64,000 nt of DNA from Candidatus Borkfalkia faecipullorum (lineage in GTDB: Bacteria > Bacillota > Clostridia > Christensenellales > Borkfalkiaceae): assembly GCA_019114245.1 (NCBI GenBank), contig DXFX01000009.1:1-64000 (forward strand), in the 5' to 3' direction. Made by a program: the position numbers and the translations under genes. Below are positions 40,088 through 47,469 of this stretch, piece by piece. The first letter of the stretch is position 1. Each line of letters starts with the position of its first letter. The notes under the pieces were generated by a model. It worked only from the letters and a program-made list of their open reading frames with translations, did not search any database and was not told the origin of the DNA.

Positions 40088-42622
40088 TCAATAGAATGTG
40101 ATGCTGTTGAGGGTGCGGAATTTCCCGTCCTCCGCCGATTCAAACTTGCCCGAATGTTCTATCCTCAGGTTGGCGGCGGAAAGCGTCCTCGCCATCTCGT
40201 CGTCGTCGGGGATGAGGGTATTTTTGTGCAGGCTCTGCGAGAAGGTGGAAAGACCGATGATGTACGCCTCTTCAAACACGCAGTTGGTAAAATGGGCGGA
40301 CGTGACGTTGGTTTCTGTGGAATTTTCCTTGGAACCGAAGCTCACGTTGCGGAACACGCAGTTATAAAAGCGCGCGTGCGAGAGGTTGGCGGAGGACAGG
40401 TCGCAGTTTTCAAACAAAACGTTGTCTATCCTCGCGCTGATCATGTTTGCGCCCGAAAGGTTGCTTTCCGAAAACAGGCAGGCGAACAGCCGCGCGTTTG
40501 CCAGTACGGACTGGTTGAGCGCCGAGTGCGCAAACGCCGTTCCCAGCAGCAGGGAATAGGTGAGGTTGACGCGGTGCAGGTCGGACCAGCGCAGCAGGCA
40601 GTTGCTGAAAAAGGACTTTTTCAGGTCGGCGAGGTTGAGCACGGAGCGGTCGAGGTTCATGCCCACGAAACAGCTGCCCGCCGCCATGCAGTTCTGCAGG
40701 TTGCAGTCCTGCATATCGGCGCAGGCGTACACGCTGTCCCGCCACATTTTCTTCGTCTGCGGAATGGGGTATTCCGTGTATTCGTAGCCGTTTTTGCGGG
40801 CGGGATCGGCGTCCGAAGACCCCGCCGTCAGCTCTTCGAGATAGGAGGTCTTGCGGTCTGTATTGAAAAATTTCGCATCGATGAGCAGCGCCTTTTCAAA
40901 GCTCGTGCCCGTCATTTTGCAGTCGAGGAACACGCTGTCCAGCACGCTCGAACGGGTAAAGGTGGCCTCGCTTAGGTCACAGCGGCTGAAGCGGCACTTG
41001 CCCATGTTCACGCTGGCAAAGTTGGTCATTCTGCCGTCGTTGTAGTTGAAGGTGCTCCCGCTGACGTCGCTGTCGTCAAAGGACGCGCCGCAGATGTTGA
41101 CGTAAGAAAAATCGGTGTCGGGCAGGGAGACGCGCTTCACGCTCGCGCTGCACAGGTTCGCGGGCCTGTAATTGACGCCGCTGCTGTAAAACACCTGCCT
41201 CTTGCCCTCCGTTTCCGCTTTCTCCACCCAGGCGAGGATGTCGGGTTCCAGGCAGAAGGTCAGCGCCTCGCCCGCGTACTTTTGCAGGCAGTCGGCAATG
41301 TCGCGGTTGATGGGTTCGGTAAGTTTTGCAAAGTTTTCCGCAGGTTCGGGGCGCAGGTCGATGCCGAGCGTCTTTTTTTTCAGTTCGCCGCCGTCGGGAA
41401 CGTTTCTCGCAAGTTTGGAAAGGATGTCCTCGTCGATGTCGCCGGGGACAAGTTCGCCGTTGTAAAACACGTTAAAGCGCTTGCGCAGGGAAATTTCTTT
41501 CACCTCGTCCTGGTTGTAGGAATGGCGGTCGGTGATCCGCTTGTCCAGGAAGGTGACGGCATTGAGCGCCATGTCGTTGAGCACCGCGCCCGAAAGGTCG
41601 GCGCCCGCCAGGGTGGCGTAATTGAAGGTGGAACCTGCAAAATCCGCGCCCGCCGCGTCGATGTTTTCCAGCGCGCACATGGAGAGGTCGCTCCTGCGCA
41701 GGCTGGCGTTGGTGAAGTTGGCGCCCGTAAATTCGGAGGACATGAAGTTGCTCCCGTTGAGGATGGAACGGCTGAACTGCGCTTCCCGCAGGAAGGAGTG
41801 GGGCAGGTTGGACGCCATGATCTTGACGTAGCTGACGAGGTATTTGAGGATGAGCCCCTTCACCGTTTCGGCGAGGATGATGATGCGCAGCATCTGTCCC
41901 TTTTCGCGCAGGTACATCATGTCGCTGGAATTGGAGTTGGGGGAAAAGGGCATTTCCTCCACGACGGAGAGGTACTGGCTGAAATTGACGAGGTTGTTGA
42001 GCACGTCGAACAGATCCCCGAGGGTGACGCGCAGGGCGGCCTTGTAGTCGGCGACGATCCTGGCGCGCTTTTCCCCGCCCGTTTCAAAATCCTTGTAACA
42101 GGGGTCGGATTTTTCCTCCCTGCCCGCGGCGCGGGTGGTGCTGCGGATGATCTGTCGGATGCGCTCCACGTCCTGGTAGGCGGGGTCGCTCTCGTTGACG
42201 CAGTCCACAAACTGCCAGATGATCGCCTGTTTCACCTCCTCGATGCCCGATTCCTCGGTGATGATGGAGCTGTCGATGGAGTCGTGGCAGATCCTGTAGA
42301 GAATGGTCTGGATGAGGTTGAGGTTTTTGGCAAGGCGGAATTTCAGGTCGCTGAATTCGTCGGGCGTGTAGCTGTTTCCGTTGCTGCGCGATTCCCAGCG
42401 CACCCTCGTTTTGGTGGTTTTGAGGTAGCTGGCAAAGGAAAAATGCTTTTTCCCGAAAATGGCGGGATAGAAAAACCCGCCCGAACGCTCGTTTTCCTGC
42501 GTTTCGGCGCTCTCGCTCTGTTCGGTGTACTTTCTGAATTTGTCGCCCAGGCTGGAAAAATATCCCCGCAGGGAATTGTTCCTGTCCGCCGCGTTCATCT
42601 GTTCAATGTAGCTCGTCTTCAT
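40088..42622 (-). CDS. Large pentapeptide-repeat protein
   Basis: 844 residues. The start at 42622 is chosen because GGAGAAAAATT precedes it; a longer in-frame start at 42655 lacks this. The first 240 residues are a helical domain with no known motif. Two blocks of A(D/N)LXX-type repeats follow (about 260-370: AQFSRSILNGSNFMSSEFTG...; and 500-830), each predicted to fold as a right-handed quadrilateral beta-helix. A non-repeat linker (370-490) separates them. Such proteins can mimic DNA or act as rigid binding platforms. It is encoded 29 nt after the TIR/ATP-grasp/radical SAM gene and so is its likely partner, substrate or immunity factor. Confidence 0.85.
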   Translation of the reverse strand: MKTSYIEQMNAADRNNSLRGYFSSLGDKFRKYTEQSESAETQENERSGGFFYPAIFGKKHFSFASYLKTTKTRVRWESRSNGNSYTPDEFSDLKFRLAKNLNLIQTILYRICHDSIDSSIITEESGIEEVKQAIIWQFVDCVNESDPAYQDVERIRQIIRSTTRAAGREEKSDPCYKDFETGGEKRARIVADYKAALRVTLGDLFDVLNNLVNFSQYLSVVEEMPFSPNSNSSDMMYLREKGQMLRIIILAETVKGLILKYLVSYVKIMASNLPHSFLREAQFSRSILNGSNFMSSEFTGANFTNASLRRSDLSMCALENIDAAGADFAGSTFNYATLAGADLSGAVLNDMALNAVTFLDKRITDRHSYNQDEVKEISLRKRFNVFYNGELVPGDIDEDILSKLARNVPDGGELKKKTLGIDLRPEPAENFAKLTEPINRDIADCLQKYAGEALTFCLEPDILAWVEKAETEGKRQVFYSSGVNYRPANLCSASVKRVSLPDTDFSYVNICGASFDDSDVSGSTFNYNDGRMTNFASVNMGKCRFSRCDLSEATFTRSSVLDSVFLDCKMTGTSFEKALLIDAKFFNTDRKTSYLEELTAGSSDADPARKNGYEYTEYPIPQTKKMWRDSVYACADMQDCNLQNCMAAGSCFVGMNLDRSVLNLADLKKSFFSNCLLRWSDLHRVNLTYSLLLGTAFAHSALNQSVLANARLFACLFSESNLSGANMISARIDNVLFENCDLSSANLSHARFYNCVFRNVSFGSKENSTETNVTSAHFTNCVFEEAYIIGLSTFSQSLHKNTLIPDDDEMARTLSAANLRIEHSGKFESAEDGKFRTLNSITFY

Positions 42623-42651
42623 AATTTTTCTCCTTATCGCAGTTTTCCCGA

Positions 42652-45600
42652 TCACAGCCGCACGGTGCGGGGCAGGCTCAGCGTGTTGTTCTGGCAGCAG
42701 ATGCAGTCAGGCCCTAACATATAGTAGGGGACGGCGTCCCCCGTCTTTTCGTTAAATGCGTCTATTTTTTTCTGCAAAGCAAAGTACAGCTTGTACACAT
42801 ACGCCATGGACGGCGCCACGCAGTCCTCCAGCGGCGTGCCGCGCAGGGGTCGGAACAGCGAGATGATGGGCTGAATGCCGTTTCCGATCATCCAGTCCAT
42901 GCCCGCGGCAAAGCTTTCCCGCGGTTCCAGGCCGAGAATGACCATCGAGCGGATCTGCTGGAAGGCGAGGTGCGTGTTTTTGCTCAGCGTCTTGAACCAG
43001 ATATCCTGCGCTTTCAGGAGCATCTCTTTGTACGTTTCTCGTTTGTTTTCCGATTTTCCCGGCATATATTTGGCGGCGCAACGCTCGTCGAAGATCTCGA
43101 CGTTGAAGGACAGCTGGTCCAGCCCCGCCTCGCGCATCTTGCGGATGCCCTCTTCGTCGCAGGGGAGGATCATGGCGTACACGTCCGCGCCGTCGGGGTA
43201 CTTTTCCCCTTTGGTGACGTTCTTGATGATTTTGATGATGGAAACCACCTTGTCGATGGTGGCGGCGTTCTGGGCGGGGGACTGTCCGCCGATGAGGAAG
43301 TGCCGCAGGCGGGAAGTTTCGTGGTCAGCCCAGTGCCTGCGCACCACTTCTTCGATGGATTGCAGGTCGATGCCGTTGTCGGGGTCGCGCTCGATGTTGC
43401 AGAACTTGCACTCTTTCTTTCGGTCGCCCGCCTTGTAGATACAGCTGTTGGTCACGTGTACGCGCAGCCTGTCCGTGGAGAGATAGGCGACCTGGCTGTA
43501 CAAAAATCCCTTGGACGTCCTGTTGTTTGCCAGCGGATCCTGCGGATAAAAGCGGATCTCGCAGAGCTCGTTGCCGTAGTAGGAGAGAAAATACTTTCCC
43601 TCACGCACGTCGATGCGGAAGGGGGAAAAGTCCTGGAATTTGTTGCTCAGCGGCGCGTTGATGACCACCCCGTGCAGTTTTTCGCCGAATTGCAGGTCTA
43701 CCGCGTCGTTGGTGGCGGGGCGCAGTCCGCCGTGCTGTCTGCGCGCCTCTGCGGAAACGTTCACCCCCTGCGTCAGCAGGGCGATCTTCAGCGCCAGCAG
43801 GGACTGGGCGGAAACTTCTCCGCCCGCGGCGATCTCGCAGATCTTTTCCTTGAATTCCGCCATGGGCTCGCACACGCATTCGTCCAGATTGACGCCGCCG
43901 TCCTCGTTCGCCCAGCAGATGTTGGTGCGGAACACGAGTCTGTAAAAGTGCGCGTTGTCGTCCAGCTTGCACAGTTCGCGCGGGAGGGGCCTGTATCCGT
44001 CCGCTTCGGGAAAGCACAGTTTTCCCGGCAGCGCCTTGCTCTGGTATCCGAGCAGGACGCCCTCGCCCGATTCCGCCTTTTTCGCCGCGTTCACGGCGTT
44101 GAAAACGTGCAGGGCGTGCGTCTCGTCGCCCGTGTAGTTGTAAGAATAGTTGGAGTATTCCACGCGCAGTCCGTCCAGGTACTTCGCGTAGTTTGCGGCC
44201 TTTTCGCCGTCCTTCCACGCCGCGAGGTTGATCTCCTGCAGGGAGGGGAAGCCCTGTTCGGCAAGCGCGCGGTTGACTAGTGCAGAGGACGCCTGGAAAC
44301 GGCAGTTGACTTCCAGAAGTTTCACTTCGTCCCCGTAGATCATGCCGTCTATGCCCAGAATGCCGCGGTAGCCTTCGGCGCGGATCTTTTCGCACAGCGC
44401 GGCGCAAAGTTCCTTGAATTTTGCAATGTGCCTGCCGTTCACCCTGTTTTCGGGTTTGTCGTCAAGGCAGGCCAGGCGGTCGTACTCCACAAAATCGGCG
44501 CCGCGGTACATCAGCCGCTTCACGCTGCTCGAATTGTCCGCCTTTTCGTAGTCCGCCCGCATGATCTGTATGGAGCCCGGCGCAAAGAGGACGCCGTCTT
44601 TAAAGAGAATGGCGTGCAGATTGACGGGCACGTTGTCCTCGCGGTAGACGGAAAAGAGCATACGCTTGTCCTCGCCCGTAAAGTTCTTGAACAGCTCGCT
44701 GTTTTCCCGCGTCATGATGTAGGTGCCGTTTCCGCCGCTGGCGATGGGGCGCTGTAAAATAAATTTATGCCCTTCTTCCTCGCGCACGCCCAAAAGTTTG
44801 CATACGGTGGCATATTTGCAGTCCGCAACGCTGCCTTCGGCAACGTCCAGAAGGGCGCCTTTCAGCCCCTTTTCGTCGCAGAACCTGTGAAATTTCTGCT
44901 TGTCGCTGAGGGTGTCGAGCACGCCCTTTGCGTTCACGCAAATGTAGCGTTCGCCCAGCGCCTCGCCCAGCGAAACGCCGTTGTCCCGCGCGCTGTGCAC
45001 GTTGTAGTAGGCGCTCTGGTTGTAAAAGTAAAACCGCGCGCGTGGATGGCTGTTGGCAAGCGCCACCGCGCGGTCGAAGAGAAACTGGTCCTGCTCCTCG
45101 CTGATCTTGTTGTGATCCACGCGGCGGGAGGATCCCTCGTCGCACAGGGCAAACAGATTTTTGCGCTCGTCCGTCTCCCCGAACAGCGTCACCGCGCCCG
45201 CAAACATGCTCCCCGTCTGGCCGATGTCGGAAAGCCGCGTGCCGATCCACACAAATTCTCCGTCGCGGATCTCCGCGCGCTTGATGTATTCGTTGTACAC
45301 CCGCTCGGTCACGTTGATGAGCTCGCGCGCGGCGGGGTTGAAGTTGTAATCGATGCTGTACGCGTTGGACTGGTGGGATAAGTTTTCGACGATCTTGTCA
45401 AAAGCGGTGCGAAGTTTTTCTTCGGGGAAGCTGCCTTCCGCGTATCCCTTGCCGCGCAGGCTTTCCCAGGCGAGTTCGTTGGTGCGCTTTGCATTTTTTT
45501 CCGTCCAGAGCCATCTGGTCAGTTCCTGGAGGAATTTGTTGATGTTCCCGCCGTAGGCTCTGCCCGCAAACACGGGCAAAATGCTTAAATTTTCGGCAGG

Positions 45601-45990
45601 GGAGCCCTCGCTGCGCAGCCGCTCGCGGCGCAGAAGTTCGTTGCACAGCATCAAAAGTTCCTTGCGCACCTGGTCGTCCGCGTTGTAAAACATCTTGCTC
45701 AGCTTGTCCGTGCCGCTGAGGACGGGGGTGCAGAAATCGTCGTTGATGACGATGATAAATACGCGCGTCTTTGCGATCGCGCGGCAGGACGCCTGTTCAA
45801 AATCCACCCCGTCGTTGCACAGGGGCGCGCAGAAGGGGACGAGCTCCGCATGATTGCAGCACAGGAGATTGTAGTACAGGATCTGCGCCACGGCGCCGCC
45901 CATCGCCTTCATGCCGCGGTAGCAGATAAACACGTTTTTGTTGGGATTGTTGAGTTTTTTGTCGATCTCTTCCAGATAGAAGTTGCTCAT
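42652..45990 (-). CDS. TIR - ATP-grasp - radical SAM fusion protein
   Basis: 1112 residues; start at 45990 is set by GGAGG seven bases upstream (frame is open to 46065). Residues about 18-150 look like a TIR domain: NVFICYRG strand, D60-G-x-D loop, FIIVINDDF strand and VRKE111LL, which could hold the catalytic Glu of NADase-type TIRs. Residues about 200-400 are a pre-ATP-grasp region; the ATP-grasp part shows ILQRPIASGGNGTYIM (near 410) and a metal-binding GIDGMIYGDEVKLLEVNCRF (near 545-565). The last 300 residues are radical SAM-like with an unusual C-x10-C-x2-C motif (about 850-864), IGGQSP, and a FNVEIFDERCAAKYMPGK segment. Combined peptide-ligase-like and radical chemistry with a TIR is exceptional. 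Confidence 0.8.
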   Translation of the reverse strand: MSNFYLEEIDKKLNNPNKNVFICYRGMKAMGGAVAQILYYNLLCCNHAELVPFCAPLCNDGVDFEQASCRAIAKTRVFIIVINDDFCTPVLSGTDKLSKMFYNADDQVRKELLMLCNELLRRERLRSEGSPAENLSILPVFAGRAYGGNINKFLQELTRWLWTEKNAKRTNELAWESLRGKGYAEGSFPEEKLRTAFDKIVENLSHQSNAYSIDYNFNPAARELINVTERVYNEYIKRAEIRDGEFVWIGTRLSDIGQTGSMFAGAVTLFGETDERKNLFALCDEGSSRRVDHNKISEEQDQFLFDRAVALANSHPRARFYFYNQSAYYNVHSARDNGVSLGEALGERYICVNAKGVLDTLSDKQKFHRFCDEKGLKGALLDVAEGSVADCKYATVCKLLGVREEEGHKFILQRPIASGGNGTYIMTRENSELFKNFTGEDKRMLFSVYREDNVPVNLHAILFKDGVLFAPGSIQIMRADYEKADNSSSVKRLMYRGADFVEYDRLACLDDKPENRVNGRHIAKFKELCAALCEKIRAEGYRGILGIDGMIYGDEVKLLEVNCRFQASSALVNRALAEQGFPSLQEINLAAWKDGEKAANYAKYLDGLRVEYSNYSYNYTGDETHALHVFNAVNAAKKAESGEGVLLGYQSKALPGKLCFPEADGYRPLPRELCKLDDNAHFYRLVFRTNICWANEDGGVNLDECVCEPMAEFKEKICEIAAGGEVSAQSLLALKIALLTQGVNVSAEARRQHGGLRPATNDAVDLQFGEKLHGVVINAPLSNKFQDFSPFRIDVREGKYFLSYYGNELCEIRFYPQDPLANNRTSKGFLYSQVAYLSTDRLRVHVTNSCIYKAGDRKKECKFCNIERDPDNGIDLQSIEEVVRRHWADHETSRLRHFLIGGQSPAQNAATIDKVVSIIKIIKNVTKGEKYPDGADVYAMILPCDEEGIRKMREAGLDQLSFNVEIFDERCAAKYMPGKSENKRETYKEMLLKAQDIWFKTLSKNTHLAFQQIRSMVILGLEPRESFAAGMDWMIGNGIQPIISLFRPLRGTPLEDCVAPSMAYVYKLYFALQKKIDAFNEKTGDAVPYYMLGPDCICCQNNTLSLPRTVRL

Positions 45991-46016
45991 GCTGCGGCCT
46001 CCGTATTCTTTCATAT

Positions 46017-46045
46017 ATTTTATCATATCTCCCCGCTTTTTGCAA
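46017..46045 (-). promoter_or_regulatory. Sigma-A promoter of the minus-strand operon
   Basis: On the minus strand TTGCAA and TAAAAT are separated by 17 nt, with the -10 ending about 27 nt before the start codon at 45990. Confidence 0.6.
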
Positions 46046-46178
46046 GTTTTATCATAATATGACAATTTTTATTTTCGTTCTCCCGTTCTGTCGTTTTTTC
46101 GCGGGAAAATCCCCTGAAAAAGATCTGTTTTTGCCCGCGAAAGAGCCGCGCTTTCTCGTGCAAAAACGGGGAGCAGGT

Positions 46179-46207
46179 TTGACATTTACGGAAAATTGTG
46201 TTACAAT
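46179..46207 (+). promoter_or_regulatory. Sigma-A promoter of the sugar kinase
   Basis: TTGACA and TACAAT separated by 17 nt, diverging from the minus-strand operon, and followed by a leader of about 100 nt. Confidence 0.7.
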
Positions 46208-46309
46208 AAAAATATTGAAAAGATGCCTTCGGCATCGCCGCGGGAAACGCGATGCGTGCCTGCGGAGAGATCAAAAAATGCCGCAAAAAACGGGCGGCGG
46301 AGGTTTTTT

Positions 46310-47209
46310 ATGATTTTATGCGTCGGTGAAATTCTCGTCGATATGATCGGAACAAACAGGGACGGTTCGTTCTTTTACGAGCGCAAAGCGGGCGGCGCGC
46401 CCTTCAACGTCGCGTGCGGCGTAAAGCAGTTCGGCGCGCAGAGCGCGTTTGTCGGATGCGTCGGCGACGACATCATCGGCAACTTTCTGGAAAAGTTTGC
46501 CCGCGCCCGCGATCTGGACGTCCTGCTCCTGAAAAGGGACGAAACCCGCAACACCACGCTCGCCTTTGTCGAACTGGACGAGCAGGGCGAACGCTCTTTC
46601 TGCTTTTTCCGCAAAAACACGGCGGACTATATCCTCCCCGAGGTGGACGAGGAGACCCTCGCCAAATCGGACATCGTGCATATCGGCTCCCTCATGCTCA
46701 GCGAAAAGGAGGGCAGGGAGTACGCAGGGCGCCTCGCGCGCCGCGCGCGGGAAGCGGGCAAGCTGGTCAGCTTCGACGTCAACTTCCGCACGGACATCTT
46801 CCGCGACGAGGCGGAGGCCGTGCGCCTTTATAAAGAACAGATCGCCCTTGCCGACATCGTCAAATTCTCCGAGGACGAGGTGGATATCTTCACGAAAGAA
46901 TACGTACATTCTCTCTCGGATAAGCTCGTGTGCGTGTCTTTGGGGGCGCGCGGCAGCGAATGGCGCTTCGGCGGAAAGAACAACATCGTTCCCGCCATCC
47001 GCGTAAAACCCGTGGACACCACGGGTGCGGGCGACGCTTTTTATGCGGGCATGCTTGCAAAGCTGGACGGCGTTGCGCGAGAACAGTGGACGGATGAGTT
47101 TTTAAACAAGGCGTTTGCCTTTGCCAACGTCTGCGGCGCGCTCAACACGCTCGGGCGCGGCGCCATCGACAATCTTCCCACTCTCGCACAGGTGGAGGAA
47201 AAACTGTAA
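46310..47209 (+). CDS. PfkB-family carbohydrate kinase (fructokinase-like)
   Basis: 299 residues from ATG 46310, GGCGGAGG upstream. PfkB signatures: GGAPFNVACGVKQFGA near 28-43 and DTTGAGDAFYAGML near 237-250, with the catalytic Asp and anion hole. The motif GGAPFNVA is typical of fructokinases, so fructose to fructose-6-phosphate is the most likely reaction. Monocistronic, with its own promoter and terminator. Confidence 0.9.
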   Translation: MILCVGEILVDMIGTNRDGSFFYERKAGGAPFNVACGVKQFGAQSAFVGCVGDDIIGNFLEKFARARDLDVLLLKRDETRNTTLAFVELDEQGERSFCFFRKNTADYILPEVDEETLAKSDIVHIGSLMLSEKEGREYAGRLARRAREAGKLVSFDVNFRTDIFRDEAEAVRLYKEQIALADIVKFSEDEVDIFTKEYVHSLSDKLVCVSLGARGSEWRFGGKNNIVPAIRVKPVDTTGAGDAFYAGMLAKLDGVAREQWTDEFLNKAFAFANVCGALNTLGRGAIDNLPTLAQVEEKL

Positions 47210-47260
47210 CAAGCGCAGTCAATTTCTTTTCGTCTGAAAGGGAATGCGCGATCGGAAACA

Positions 47261-47292
47261 GAGAGGGCGGCCGTGCGGCCGCCCTCTTTTCT
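47261..47292 (+). terminator. Rho-independent terminator
   Basis: A GC-rich stem GAGGGCGGCC/GGCCGCCCTC with a four-base loop is followed by TTTTCTT. Confidence 0.8.
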
Positions 47293-47392
47293 TATTGATT
47301 GCAGCCGCCTCCGCAGGTTTTGCGGGGGCGTTTTTTTTGTAAAAGAGCGCCGCGCGGCTCGTTTGAGAGGGGAAAAACGCTCAGAAGCGACC

Positions 47393-47402
47393 TTTTTTGA
47401 CA
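47393..47402. promoter_or_regulatory. Possible Spo0A box upstream of spoIIE
   Basis: TTTTTTGACA reads on the minus strand as TGTCAAAAAA; TGTCAAA differs from the Spo0A box TGTCGAA at one base. The site is about 70 nt upstream of spoIIE, where B. subtilis spoIIE is Spo0A-controlled. No well-spaced -35/-10 was found. Confidence 0.3.
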
Positions 47403-47469
47403 AGGTTATCCGTTATTTTTCGCCCGCAATGTGATAAGATGCGGAAAAAGCCCTTCGGGAGAGGATACA

